Positions 18,110 through 27,570 of a stretch of 64,000 bases of DNA are shown here, piece by piece (position 1 is the stretch's first letter; each line of letters opens with the position of its first letter). Below the pieces are notes generated by a model. That model saw only the letters and a program-made list of their open reading frames with translations. It was not told the origin of the DNA and did not search any database. The position numbers were made by a program, and so were the translations under genes. The stretch comes from JAJPKK01 sp963747835 (GTDB lineage: Bacteria > Pseudomonadota > Alphaproteobacteria > Rhizobiales > Xanthobacteraceae), in NCBI GenBank assembly GCA_963747835.1, contig CAVVGO010000005.1, positions 2,046,001-2,110,000 on the forward strand. Direction: 5' to 3'.

Positions 18110-18332
18110 AGGCTGCCACTCCCGTCATATCGCAGGGCGCCAAAAAATACCGCCGCCGGTGTAGGGCTTTCCGCTACTCATCGCCAAATTCGCGCAGTTT
18201 GGCATGTGGCGCGCGATTGTGGCCAACCCCTCATTTCCGCCCCTTTCTTCCTGGAGTTCGTCGGGCCCGATGGCAATAAGGTAGGGAAGCGGCCGACAAC
18301 GCCTTTCCTGGCCGTGCACTGGCGAGTTTCCA

Positions 18333-19607
18333 ATGACAACAGATCTCAAGACCGGCGACCATAGCACCGCCGCTGAGCCGGAACAGGCCATGCGGCTGAG
18401 ATTCTCCGGCTATCAAATATTCGTTGTCGCGCTGCTCGCGTTCTTGCAGTTCTGCATCATCTTGGACTTCATGATCATATCGCCGCTCGGCGCCATCATC
18501 ATGCCCGACCTCGGGATCGGTCCGCAACGATTTGGGGAAATCGTGTCGGCCTACGCTTTCAGCGCCGGTGCCTCCGGGATTTTGGCGGCGGGCTTTGCCG
18601 ATCGGTTCGACCGAAAGAGATTCCTCCTTTTCTTCTATTTCGGCTTCATTGTCGGCACCGCTCTGTGTGCGCTCGCGCCGAATTATCCGCTCCTGCTCAT
18701 CGCCCGAATCGTGACGGGCCTGTTCGGCGGCGTTATCGGCTCCGTCGTTCTTGCGATCGCCACGGACTTGTTTCCTCTTGCGATGCGAGGGCGTGTGATG
18801 GGCTTCGTACAGACCGCGTTTTCCGCCAGCCAGGTCCTCGGCATCCCAATCGGACTGTATATCGCCAATCTCTGGAACTGGCACATGACGTTCCTGGCGA
18901 TCATCCTCATCGCAATCCCGGTGGGTCTGATCATTGTTTTCTACATGAGGCCTGTGTCGGGCCATCTGGCGCTGAAGCAGGATGACAGCCCATGGAGGCA
19001 TCTGACCGGCACCGTCTTGGTACCGAGATACGTGATGGCGTTCGCCACCACGGCGTTACTTGTTACGGGTGGCTACATGCTAATGCCATTCGGCAGCGTC
19101 TTCACGGTGAACAACCTCGGCATCCGATTGAGCGATCTCCCCACGGTTTATCTTGTGTCTGGAGCCTTCACTATCTTTACGGGTCCGCTGGTCGGGAGAG
19201 CGAGCGACGCGTTTGGAAAATTCAGAACCTTTGTTTTCGGGTGCGCGCTTTCGATCGTCATGGTCGTCGTCTACACTCATTTAGGCCACGTATCGTTGGT
19301 CACAGTCATCGTCGTCACGGTGTTGATGTTCGTTGGCATATTTTCGCGCATGATTCCGTCGCAAGCACTGATGTCGGCGATACCCGAGATTACGAAACGG
19401 GGCGCGTTCAATGCCGTCAGTGCGTCGGTGCAACAGTTCTCGGGCGGCATCGCCTCGATGATCGCGGGCGTCATCGTTGCGCAAGACGCCGGCGGTGATC
19501 TGCAACACTTCGATCAGTTGGGGTACATCGTCGTTGCGACGACACTGTTGTCGCTTGGCCTGATGTATTTCCTCCAAAAGACTGTGGTGGAGACTGCCCG
19601 CCGCTGA
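18333..19607 (+). CDS. MFS efflux transporter
   Basis: A 424-residue transporter with 12 predicted membrane segments. It has the drug/H+ antiporter features DRFDRKRFLLFFYFG (loop 2-3 motif A variant) and RIVTGLFGGVIGSVVLAIATDLFP. It resembles the arabinose-efflux/AraJ-like permeases. The substrate is unknown. The 220-base gap upstream carries no other gene. It lies 140 bases before the UbiD-like gene in the same direction. Confidence 0.85.
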   Translation: MTTDLKTGDHSTAAEPEQAMRLRFSGYQIFVVALLAFLQFCIILDFMIISPLGAIIMPDLGIGPQRFGEIVSAYAFSAGASGILAAGFADRFDRKRFLLFFYFGFIVGTALCALAPNYPLLLIARIVTGLFGGVIGSVVLAIATDLFPLAMRGRVMGFVQTAFSASQVLGIPIGLYIANLWNWHMTFLAIILIAIPVGLIIVFYMRPVSGHLALKQDDSPWRHLTGTVLVPRYVMAFATTALLVTGGYMLMPFGSVFTVNNLGIRLSDLPTVYLVSGAFTIFTGPLVGRASDAFGKFRTFVFGCALSIVMVVVYTHLGHVSLVTVIVVTVLMFVGIFSRMIPSQALMSAIPEITKRGAFNAVSASVQQFSGGIASMIAGVIVAQDAGGDLQHFDQLGYIVVATTLLSLGLMYFLQKTVVETARR

Positions 19608-19747
19608 GCCCGGGCAGGCACACCCACTTCGCCTGCCGACCGGACAATCGATAAGCGCTGCTGGCGCCGCATCCCGATTGCGTGCATTCTTCGCGCATGA
19701 TCCCGAAACGCCGCGGACAAGCGCAAAGCGGGGGCGAGGAGAGCGCA

Positions 19748-21271
19748 ATGGGAAACGACAAATCCTCCGATATGGCGAATGCCATAGGCGATGCCGCGCG
19801 GGCGGGCGGCGCGGGCGGCTCGGATTTGCGGCCACGGATCGCCTACACGGATTTGCGGGAGTGGATCGAGGAGGCGCGAAAGCTCGGCGAGATCCGCGAA
19901 GTCCGCGGGCTCAATTGGCAAGAGGATATCGGCGCGGCCGCCGAGGTCGTCCTTCACGGCGAGAACGCACCGTGTGTCGTGTTCGAGGACATTCCCGGCA
20001 CGCTCGCGGGCAGCAAGGTGCTGGTGAATTTCTTCGGTGGCCGGCGGCAGCGCATGACGCTCGGCTTTCCGCTCCATTTATCGAAGCTCGAGCTCAGTGA
20101 GGCGTTTCGCGAGCATTACATGGCCGACCTGAAGCGGATTCCGCCGCGCTACGTCAATGACGGCCCGGTGTTCGAGAACATGATCACCGGTGATAACGTC
20201 AACGTCAATATCTTCCCGACACCGAAATGGCATCCGGAAGACGGCGGCCGTTACATCGGCACCGGCAGCTTCAACGTCACCCGCGATCCGGACGAAGGCT
20301 GGATCAATTGCGGCACCTACCGGGTGATGATCCACGACGACAAGACCGTCGGCTTCTATATCTCGCCCGGCAAGCACGGCCGCATCCAGCGCGACAAGTA
20401 TGAGGCGCGAAAGGAACCGATGCCGGTCGCGATCGTGGTTGGCTGCGACCCGATGTCGTTCCTGATGGCGTCGAGCGAAATACCTTACGGCGTCTGCGAA
20501 TACGACGTCATCGGCGGCATTCGCGGCGAACCGGTCGACCTGGTGACGGCGCCGATCACCGGCCTGCCGGTTCCTGCCAATGCGGAAATCGTAATCGAAG
20601 GCTTCGTGCAGCCAGGCAACGTCAGGCCGGAAGGTCCGTTCGGCGAGTGGATGGGGTACTACGGCAGCGACGTCCGCGACGAGCCGGTGATGAACATCGA
20701 GGCGATCTACCATCGCAACAATCCGATCCTGCTCGGCTGCGTGCCGCAACGGCCGCCGGACGAGGTCGCCCGTTATCGCGCCCTCACCCGCTCGGCGATC
20801 GTGCGCGAGAACATCGTCAGGGCCGGCGTTCCCGACGTCACCGCCGCCTGGGCGCACGAGATCGGCACCGCGCGGCTCTTGCTTGGCGTCGCCATCAAAC
20901 AGCGTTATCCGGGCCACGCCATGCAGGCCGGCCACATCGCCGCAATGTGCCACTCCGGCGCCTATGCGGGCCGCTACGTCATCGTGACTGATGACGACAT
21001 CGACGTATCCAACCTGGAGGAACTGATCTGGGCCATGCTCACGCGCTCCGATCCCGCCACGTCGATCGACATCATCCACAATGCCTGGAGCACGCCACTC
21101 GATGTCCGCATCGAGCCGGAGCGCAAGGCCAAGGGCGATTTCACCAACAGCCGAGCGATCATCGACGCCTGCCGGCCCTGGCACTGGCGCGACAAGTTCC
21201 CGAAGGTGAATGCACCTTCCCCGGAAGCGGCGCGCCTCGCCCGTCAGCGGTTTGGCTATCTGCTCAAATAG
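19748..21271 (+). CDS. UbiD-family decarboxylase
   Basis: A 507-residue member of the UbiD family of prenylated-FMN-dependent (de)carboxylases, which act on aromatic or unsaturated acids. Recognisable segments are GRYIGTGSFNVTRDPDEGWINCGTYR, EIPYGVCEYDVIGGIRGEPVDLV, PEGPFGEWMGYYG and the C-terminal DDDIDVSNLEELIWAMLTR. A short polar N-terminal extension precedes the fold. No ubiX-type flavin prenyltransferase lies in this window, so the cofactor must be supplied from elsewhere. A GAGGAG-rich site fixes the ATG at 19748. The convergent Bug receptor begins about 100 bases beyond the stop. Confidence 0.88.
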   Translation: MGNDKSSDMANAIGDAARAGGAGGSDLRPRIAYTDLREWIEEARKLGEIREVRGLNWQEDIGAAAEVVLHGENAPCVVFEDIPGTLAGSKVLVNFFGGRRQRMTLGFPLHLSKLELSEAFREHYMADLKRIPPRYVNDGPVFENMITGDNVNVNIFPTPKWHPEDGGRYIGTGSFNVTRDPDEGWINCGTYRVMIHDDKTVGFYISPGKHGRIQRDKYEARKEPMPVAIVVGCDPMSFLMASSEIPYGVCEYDVIGGIRGEPVDLVTAPITGLPVPANAEIVIEGFVQPGNVRPEGPFGEWMGYYGSDVRDEPVMNIEAIYHRNNPILLGCVPQRPPDEVARYRALTRSAIVRENIVRAGVPDVTAAWAHEIGTARLLLGVAIKQRYPGHAMQAGHIAAMCHSGAYAGRYVIVTDDDIDVSNLEELIWAMLTRSDPATSIDIIHNAWSTPLDVRIEPERKAKGDFTNSRAIIDACRPWHWRDKFPKVNAPSPEAARLARQRFGYLLK

Positions 21272-21367
21272 AGGCGCGATCCATTCGGGTTGAATCGATC
21301 GCGCTCTAAATCCTTTGATTCTGAGCTGATCTTGTCCGAAAAGTCTGCAACTTTTCGGGATCATGCT

Positions 21368-22351
21368 CTAATCGGTCCTGATGCCCTTTTCCCGGATGAT
21401 CCTGCCCCAACGGGTATATTCTTCGTTGAGATATCGAGCGAACTCCGCCGGCGAATCCGGCGCCGGCACCACCCCGGTCTGGGCGAGCTTCGCCCGCACG
21501 TCCGGGTCGGTCATGGCGGTGAGAATTCCGGCGTTGAGTTTGGTGACGATGTCGACGGGCGTCCGCGCCGGGGCGAGAACGCCCGCCCACTGATCCGCGA
21601 CGGCATCGGCATATCCTTGTTCCACGAAAGTCGGAACGTCAGGGAAAACGGTGGACCGCTGCCGCGACGTCGCGGCGAGCGCCTTAATCCGCCCGGCCGC
21701 GATGTGGGCCATCACGGTCGGTCCGTCGCCGAACAGGCCGTCGAGCTGCCCGCCGAGCAGGTCGGTCATGGCGGGAGAATTGCCGCGATAAGGGACGAGC
21801 TGAAACTTGACGGCGGCGGCCGATTGAAAAAGTTCGACTCCCAAATGCGAGACGGAGCCAAGGCCGGTGATCGCAATGGTGATGCGACCTGGATTCTGAT
21901 GCGCGAGCATAGCGAGATCGGTGGCGGATTTGACCTGCATTGCGGCATTCACCACCAGCATGGTGGAATTGAACGCCACCAGGCCGACCGCGGCAAAATC
22001 CTTGATGGGATTGTAAAGCAAGTTGTTCCGCAGGTGCGGGTAGACCGCGGCCACGCCGGCGGTGGTGAAATAAAGGGTGTACCCGTCCGGTTCGGATTTC
22101 GCGACATATTCGGCACCCAGCGCCCCATTGGCGCCGGTTCGGTTCTCGACGATGACGGTCTGGTGGAGCGGTTCGCGCAGCTTGTCGGCCAGCAAACGCG
22201 CCATAAAATCGGTGGTTCCGCCGGCCGCGAAGCCGACGACGAGCCGGATCGGTCGGGACGGATAGCTCTGCGCTCCAGCAATGCCGGTCAATGCGCCGAC
22301 GAACACTCCGGATGCGAGCGCAAGACGGCAAAGTTGCTGCGGCAGCGGCAC
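21368..22351 (-). CDS. Bug-family (TTT) periplasmic solute receptor
   Basis: A 327-residue binding protein. The signal peptide (LALASGVFVGALTGIAGA) is followed by YPSRPIRLVVGFAAGGTTDFMAR, VENRTGANGALGAEYVA and EPDGYTLYFTTAG. The GTG start at 22351 has GGGGAG five bases upstream and gives a standard signal. A much longer open frame upstream is unrelated antisense. It lies convergent with the UbiD-like gene, and the receptor may import its acid substrate; this is inference only. Confidence 0.85.
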   Translation of the reverse strand: MPLPQQLCRLALASGVFVGALTGIAGAQSYPSRPIRLVVGFAAGGTTDFMARLLADKLREPLHQTVIVENRTGANGALGAEYVAKSEPDGYTLYFTTAGVAAVYPHLRNNLLYNPIKDFAAVGLVAFNSTMLVVNAAMQVKSATDLAMLAHQNPGRITIAITGLGSVSHLGVELFQSAAAVKFQLVPYRGNSPAMTDLLGGQLDGLFGDGPTVMAHIAAGRIKALAATSRQRSTVFPDVPTFVEQGYADAVADQWAGVLAPARTPVDIVTKLNAGILTAMTDPDVRAKLAQTGVVPAPDSPAEFARYLNEEYTRWGRIIREKGIRTD

Positions 22352-22425
22352 GCGTTCTCCCCTCGGGGCCGATCGCCTACTCGACAAAGGATATCGGAGC
22401 CGCGACCGCGACTCGCCGTTCGCTG

Positions 22426-22794
22426 TCAGCCGAACATCCACGACGTCGGATGGCCGATCGGCTTGCGGTCGTTGAGAGCGAGGATGCCCTTGACGATGCG
22501 GACCAGCGACCACACGAACCACCACATCAGCACGAAGATGCCGATGACGATAAAGCACAGGATCGTTCCGGCCACGAGGTAGAGCAATCCGATCCAGAAC
22601 GTTCTGATCTGCCACTGGTAATGCGTCTTCAGCATGGGTTCGGCGTCCCCGACCTTGGCGTGCGCGATGATGACGCCGATCACCGAACTGAGGCCACCCG
22701 TCACGTAGGCGATGCAGTAGAGGACGTAGACGGCAAACGCGAGGCCGATCTCCGACACGACCGGCTCGCTCGGCTGATTTTGGGACAGGTCCAT
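22426..22794 (-). CDS. DUF4870-like small membrane protein
   Basis: A 122-residue integral membrane protein with three hydrophobic segments (about 15-38, 60-80, 85-105). It has the DUF4870 pattern of HYQWQIRTFWIGLL and a C-terminal WWFVWSLVRIVKGI. Function is unknown; relatives are short, often fused or adjacent to transport genes. GGAG precedes the ATG at 22794. Confidence 0.7.
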   Translation of the reverse strand: MDLSQNQPSEPVVSEIGLAFAVYVLYCIAYVTGGLSSVIGVIIAHAKVGDAEPMLKTHYQWQIRTFWIGLLYLVAGTILCFIVIGIFVLMWWFVWSLVRIVKGILALNDRKPIGHPTSWMFG

Positions 22795-22990
22795 GAAAAC
22801 TCCGGCGGCAGACTCGGAGAATAATATGCCACGGCGCCGTCTCCGACAAACGGTGATCGCCGGGCGGAACGGGAGCACGCGCTGACGATGCAGACGCTAC
22901 GCCATCGCCGTCATCGCTGGCCCTACCGGTGGAAGCGGCCCCTCAATTCTGTATGATGGCTGCCAATAAACGACCTCAGGGAGGACCATC

Positions 22991-23956
22991 ATGAAACCAC
23001 TCGCACGTCTGGCCGCGCTGGCGGCGCTATTTCTGACTGCCGCCAGCACCGCCGCTTTGGCGCAGGCTCCGTCCTGGGCGCCGCCGCCCGACAGCGCGCG
23101 CTGCCCGTCCAAATGGGGCGCCGGCGACGAACGCGGCTCCGCCAACCACATGAAACCGCAGACCGTGCTCAACGCCGCCAGACTGATCAAGACCGGCGAA
23201 GTGATCGAGCTCAGCCACGTGCTGACCGCCGGGATGCCACTGGCGGGCGGACGGGTCTATGACATGCAGCTCAAGCGTACCGCCGTGAGCAACGCGTCCA
23301 ACCACCGCAACGGCAACGAAGAACTGATCGTCGCCGAAATGGGCCAGGTCGGCACCCAGTTCGATGGCTTTGCCCATCAGAGCCATGCCAATGTCCATTA
23401 CAATTGCTTCAAGACCGAGGACATCACGACCCGCACTGGCTTCACCAAGCTCGGCATCCAGAATGTCGGCATGCTTATGACCCGCGGCGTGCTGATCGAC
23501 GTCGCCGGTTTCAAAGGCGTCGACATGCTGGGCGACGGCTACGAGATCACGGTGGCCGACCTTGATGGCGCCATCAAGAAGCAGAACCTCACCTTCCAGC
23601 CCGGCGACGCGATCATCGTCCATACCGGTTGGGGGAAGCTCTGGGACAAGGAGCCGGCACGCTACGGCAAGAGCAATCCAGGCATCGGCGTGAAAGCGGC
23701 CGAATTCCTGATCGCCAAGGACCCGTTGCTCCTTGGCGCCGACACCGCTCCGGTCGAGGTCTCCCCTAATCCGGACCCGATGATCTCGCTGCCGATCCAC
23801 CAAATCGCGCTCGTCAACTACGGGGTCCACCTTCTCGAAAACCTCAAGCTCGACGAGATGGTGGCCAAGAACGTCTCGGAATTCGCCTTTGTGATGCAAC
23901 CGCTCAAGCTCGGCGGCGCCACCGGATCGACCGTTGCCCCGGCCGCCCTGCGTTGA
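22991..23956 (+). CDS. exported cyclase-family hydrolase
   Basis: A 321-residue protein. The signal peptide (LAALAALFLTAASTAALAQA) precedes a kynurenine-formamidase/cyclase fold: ELSHVLTAGMP, QVGTQFDGFAHQSH, RGVLIDVAGFKG, PGDAIIVHTGWG. In the classical metal motif HxGTHxDxxxH, the first two histidines are glutamine here (QVGTQFDGFAH). This is the variant seen in one subgroup of the family, so metal use may differ. The substrate is unknown, probably a lactone or amide acting in the periplasm. GGGAGG precedes the ATG. Confidence 0.8.
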   Translation: MKPLARLAALAALFLTAASTAALAQAPSWAPPPDSARCPSKWGAGDERGSANHMKPQTVLNAARLIKTGEVIELSHVLTAGMPLAGGRVYDMQLKRTAVSNASNHRNGNEELIVAEMGQVGTQFDGFAHQSHANVHYNCFKTEDITTRTGFTKLGIQNVGMLMTRGVLIDVAGFKGVDMLGDGYEITVADLDGAIKKQNLTFQPGDAIIVHTGWGKLWDKEPARYGKSNPGIGVKAAEFLIAKDPLLLGADTAPVEVSPNPDPMISLPIHQIALVNYGVHLLENLKLDEMVAKNVSEFAFVMQPLKLGGATGSTVAPAALR

Positions 23957-24128
23957 CACGCATGCGGGCATCCGGCCCACGCCGGCGCCTCCGAACCGCA
24001 ATTCGCGATCGCGGCGGGTGCGAACCGCCTACCGCGACGATTGACGGCGGCCACTCCCACACGTTTCATAGCCGCGCTGGTCGAAATCTTGTACCGACAC
24101 GATCGGCATCGATCACGGAGACTGAACG

Positions 24129-24755
24129 ATGGTTACAGTACGTGAACCCATATTACATCCGGTTCCCATAGCGGAGTTGCGGCCGACGCAGATAACGGTC
24201 GGCATGCGCGAGGTGCACGCCAAACAGAAGAGTTGGCAGCAGCAGAACCCGAAAAAGAAGGCGGAATTCCTCGGCCGCCATATGATTCCGGTCATTCGCG
24301 GACCCAAGGACCGCCTTTATGTGGTTGACCACCACCATCTCTCGCTAGCTCTCCTCAATGAGGGTGTAAGCAGCGTCCTCGTCATGGCGCTCGCCGACCT
24401 GCGGGGCCTGACCAATGAAGGGTTCTGGGTGTATCTCGACAATCGCGCCTGGGTGCACCCCTACGACGCCGCCGGGCGCAGATGCAGCTTCGACAAAATT
24501 CCGCGTTATATCGCCGATCTGAAGGACGACCCCTATCGCAGCCTTGCCGGCGAACTCCGACTGGCCGGGGGCTACAGCAAGGAGACCACCCCCTTCAGCG
24601 AATTCCTGTGGGCAGACTTCCTGCGACAGCGGGTCAGCAAAGCCGCCATCAAGAACGATTTTCCCAAAGCACTCAAACAAGCCCTGAAGTTCTCCAAGAG
24701 CCCGGAAGCCGGTTACCTGCCGGGCTGGTGCGGCCCACACGTGCCGGGCTCGTGA
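24129..24755 (+). CDS. ParB-like (ParB-like_2 family) protein
   Basis: A 208-residue cytoplasmic protein. The N-terminal part has ELRPTQITVGMREVHAK and a central VVDHHHLSLALLNEGV segment typical of the small ParB-like nuclease-fold proteins. It is not the chromosome-segregation ParB: no helix-turn-helix or parA is present. The His-rich VDHHH could bind metal. The function is unknown. GGAG lies upstream of the ATG. The permease gene follows 107 bases downstream on the same strand. Confidence 0.75.
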   Translation: MVTVREPILHPVPIAELRPTQITVGMREVHAKQKSWQQQNPKKKAEFLGRHMIPVIRGPKDRLYVVDHHHLSLALLNEGVSSVLVMALADLRGLTNEGFWVYLDNRAWVHPYDAAGRRCSFDKIPRYIADLKDDPYRSLAGELRLAGGYSKETTPFSEFLWADFLRQRVSKAAIKNDFPKALKQALKFSKSPEAGYLPGWCGPHVPGS

Positions 24756-24861
24756 GTGGGTTTGGGCTGAGGAGAGCTGGCAGGAACGACGGCATCCTGA
24801 CAACTTGGCACATTTCTTGAGTAATGCGTTCCAGCGCGGACGTATTCCAAGGGGCTGCCAC

Positions 24862-26316
24862 ATGGATCGCGATGTTCATCCGGTCGACGAAGTATTGCCG
24901 GTTCCGAAGCTTTTGACCCTGGGGCTCCAGCATGTGCTGGTGATGTATGCGGGCGCTGTTGCGGTCCCGCTGATCCTCGGCCGGGCGCTCAAGCTTTCGC
25001 CTGAGGATGTGGCCTTCCTGATCAGCGCCGACCTGTTCGCCTGCGGGCTCGCAACCCTCGTTCAAAGCGTCGGCTTCCCGGGTGTCGGCATCAAGCTGCC
25101 GGTCATGATGGGGGTCACCTTCGCGTCGGTCGGGCCGATGCTGTCCATGGCGGCGGCGCCGGATGTGGGCCTGCTCGGTATCTACGGATCGGTGATCGCG
25201 GCCGGCCTGTTTGCCTTTTTGGCTGCTCCCTTCATAAGCAGGTTATTGCCTCTTTTCCCGCCAGTGGTTACCGGCACCATCATCCTGGTGATCGGCATTT
25301 CGCTGATGCGGGTCGGCATCAACTGGGCCGGCGGCGGGTTGCCGACGCTGGGCCGGGTGGTCGAGGGCGTGCGGGGTGAATTCCCCAATCCCGCCTACGG
25401 CCAGCTTGGCGGCCTCGGCATCGCGCTGTTCGTGCTCGTCGTGATCCTGGGGCTGATCAGATGGGGCACCGGATTCATTGCCAATGTCTCGGTACTGCTC
25501 GGCATCATCGCGGGCGCGGCGCTGGCGACCATCGTCGGCGTCATGAGTTACACCAAGGTGGCCGCCGCGCCCTGGATCGACGTGGTAACGCCGCTGCGCT
25601 TCGGCATTCCCGAATTCCATCTCGTGCCGATCGTCACCATGTGCATCGTGATGGTGGTGGTGATGATCGAGTTCATCGGCATGTTCCTGGCGCTCGGCGA
25701 GATGACCGGCCGCAAGATCGACCAGGCGGCGCTGACCCGCGGGCTGCGCGCCGACGGCGTCGGTACCATGCTGGGCGGCATCTTCAACACCTTCCCGTAT
25801 ACGTCGTTCTCGCAGAATGTCGGACTTGTGGGCGTCACCGGCATTCGGTCGCGATGGGTGACGGCGACCGGCGGCTGCATCATGGTGGCGCTTGGATTCC
25901 TTCCCAAGATGGCGGCGCTGGTCGAAGCGGTGCCGCAGGTGGTGTTGGGCGGCGCCGGGCTGGTGATGTTCGGCATGGTGGCGGCAACCGGCGCCCGGAT
26001 CCTCACCAATGTCGATTTCAAGACGAACCAGTTCAACCTGTTCGTGGTCGCCATATCCACCGGCTTCGGCGTGATCCCGCTCGCCGCCCCCAACTTCTTC
26101 CGCTACACGCCGGATGTCCTTCATCCGTTATTGGAATTCGGGTATCCTGCTGACCGCCATCGTCTCCGTCATTCTCAATGCCTTCTTCAATGGGGTCCGC
26201 AGTGCCGACAGTGCACGATCCGAAGCGACCATGGTGGCGGCAGCCTCGGAGCATGTTTGAGCGCGAGCGTGGGCAGTCCGAGGGGATCGCGGTCCGCGAC
26301 AGCGCGGTCTTCATGA
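24862..26316 (+). CDS. NCS2 purine/urate permease, C-terminus displaced by a frameshift
   Basis: A nucleobase:cation symporter-2 (xanthine/uracil/uric acid permease) with about 14 membrane segments. Core motifs are LGLQHVLVMYAGAVAVPLILG, GVGIKLPVMMGVTFASVGPM, the transport-domain helix ending MFLALGEMTGRKID, and NTFPYTSFSQNVGLVGVTGI. The substrate is likely urate or xanthine because puuD follows 50-100 bases downstream. As written, the frame switches at about 26135 (one extra A) and runs to 26316 with an unrelated Arg/Ser-rich tail. The family-like ending lies in the neighbouring frame and stops at 26260. The start is the ATG at 24862 after AAGGGG. Confidence 0.85.
   Translation: MDRDVHPVDEVLPVPKLLTLGLQHVLVMYAGAVAVPLILGRALKLSPEDVAFLISADLFACGLATLVQSVGFPGVGIKLPVMMGVTFASVGPMLSMAAAPDVGLLGIYGSVIAAGLFAFLAAPFISRLLPLFPPVVTGTIILVIGISLMRVGINWAGGGLPTLGRVVEGVRGEFPNPAYGQLGGLGIALFVLVVILGLIRWGTGFIANVSVLLGIIAGAALATIVGVMSYTKVAAAPWIDVVTPLRFGIPEFHLVPIVTMCIVMVVVMIEFIGMFLALGEMTGRKIDQAALTRGLRADGVGTMLGGIFNTFPYTSFSQNVGLVGVTGIRSRWVTATGGCIMVALGFLPKMAALVEAVPQVVLGGAGLVMFGMVAATGARILTNVDFKTNQFNLFVVAISTGFGVIPLAAPNFFRYTPDVLHPLLEFGYPADRHRLRHSQCLLQWGPQCRQCTIRSDHGGGSLGACLSASVGSPRGSRSATARSS
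26135..26260 (+). other. displaced C-terminal coding segment of the NCS2 permease
   Basis: Removing one A from GGAATTC at 26134-26138 restores LLDSGILLTAIVSVILNAFFNGV and a short tail ending SEHV with TGA at 26258-26260. This matches the final transmembrane helix of NCS2 permeases, so the base is either a sequencing error or a recent frameshift mutation. Confidence 0.85.
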
Positions 26317-26368
26317 CGGGGCTTCCGGATCGTGGTCTGTCGCGGCCACGTCAACAGTTGAGCGGGCA

Positions 26369-27562
26369 ATGTTGAATTCCGTCGTCACCGAATGGGCGAG
26401 CCTCATTTTTCGCTGGCTGCACGTCATTGCGGCCATGGGCTGGATCGGCAGTTCGTTCTATTTCATTCACCTCGACCTCAGCCTGAAAAAGCACGCCGGC
26501 CTGCCGGACGGCGTCTCCGGCGATGCGTGGCAGGTCCACGGCGGCGGCTTCTACAACATCGTCAAATACATCGTCGCGCCCACGCAGATGCCGGACAAGC
26601 TGACGTGGTTCTATTGGGAAGCCTATGCGACCTGGCTGTCGGGCGCGGCGCTGGTCATCCTGGTCTACTATCTCGACGCCGAGCTGTTCCTGGTCGACAA
26701 GTCCGTCATGGACCTGTCGCCGCTCCAGGCCGGCCTGTTCAGCCTCGTCAGCCTCGCGCTCGCCTGGCTGCTCTACGAAATCGCCTGCCGCACCGCCTTC
26801 GCCAAGCACGAACTCGCCTTCGTCATCACCGGCTACGTGTTCCTGGTGGCGCTCACCTACGCGTTCACCCACGTGCTGAGCGGGCGCGGTGCCTTCAACC
26901 AGATCGGCGCCATCGTCGGCACCATCATGGTCGCGAATGTGTTCCTCAATATCATTCCGGGACAGCGCAAGACCGTGGCGGCGCTGGTTGCCGGGAAGAC
27001 GCCCGATCCGAAATTCGGCATCGAGGGCAAGCAGCGTTCGGTGCACAACAACTACCTCACGCTGCCGGTCATCCTGCTGATGATCAGCAACCACTATCCG
27101 CTGCTCTACGCCACCCGCTTCAACTGGGTGATCGTCGCGATCGTGCTCGCGCTCGGCCCGGTCATCCGGCACTTCTACAACAGCCGCCATTCCGGTCACG
27201 GGTCGCCGTGGTGGACCTGGGGGGTCGCTGCCGCCGGGATGATCGCGATCGCGCTGCTGTCGGCCGCCGGCCCGCGCGATGCCAAGACCGGCGCCGCAAC
27301 CCCGAACTTCAAGGCGGTGGAGAACATCGTGTCGTCGCGGTGCAGCCCGTGCCACGCCGCCGATCCGGTGTGGGCGAATATTCCGACGGCGCCGCGCGGA
27401 ATCCTGCTCGATGATCCCGAGCACATCGTGCGCAATGCGCGCCTGATCGGCCGCAATGCGGTGTGGTCGAACGCCATGCCGCCCGGCAACATCACCGAAA
27501 TGACGCCGGCCGAGCGCGCCACCCTCGCGGCCTGGCTCGACGAAGGCGCGCCGGGGAAGTAG
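26369..27562 (+). CDS. puuD: PuuD-type urate oxidase (membrane urate hydroxylase with cytochrome c domain)
   Basis: A 397-residue enzyme. The first 300 residues are eight or so membrane segments of the PuuD/DUF989 type (HVIAAMGWIGSSFYFIHLDL, GGGFYNIVKYIVAP, EAYATWLSGAALVI). The last 80 residues form a c-type cytochrome domain with heme motif CSPCH at about 325-329 and the distal Met in NAMPPGN. PuuD oxidises urate to 5-hydroxyisourate and passes electrons to the cytochrome chain rather than forming peroxide. It lies just downstream of the purine permease, a sensible uptake-and-oxidation pair. No hydroxyisourate hydrolase or allantoin genes are nearby. Confidence 0.9.
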   Translation: MLNSVVTEWASLIFRWLHVIAAMGWIGSSFYFIHLDLSLKKHAGLPDGVSGDAWQVHGGGFYNIVKYIVAPTQMPDKLTWFYWEAYATWLSGAALVILVYYLDAELFLVDKSVMDLSPLQAGLFSLVSLALAWLLYEIACRTAFAKHELAFVITGYVFLVALTYAFTHVLSGRGAFNQIGAIVGTIMVANVFLNIIPGQRKTVAALVAGKTPDPKFGIEGKQRSVHNNYLTLPVILLMISNHYPLLYATRFNWVIVAIVLALGPVIRHFYNSRHSGHGSPWWTWGVAAAGMIAIALLSAAGPRDAKTGAATPNFKAVENIVSSRCSPCHAADPVWANIPTAPRGILLDDPEHIVRNARLIGRNAVWSNAMPPGNITEMTPAERATLAAWLDEGAPGK

Positions 27563-27570
27563 CGCCACCG

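Noticed and set aside
18110..18332. Possible gene in the gap upstream of the MFS transporter
   Set aside because: Only short frames without ribosome sites; likely promoter DNA.
24129..24755. Chromosome-partitioning ParB with a nearby origin or parS
   Set aside because: The protein lacks the ParB helix-turn-helix, and no parA or parS-like site is seen; it belongs to a small ParB-like family.
26130..26140. Programmed ribosomal frameshifting in the permease
   Set aside because: There is no slippery heptamer or downstream stem-loop, and similar shifts occur in unrelated genes of the window.
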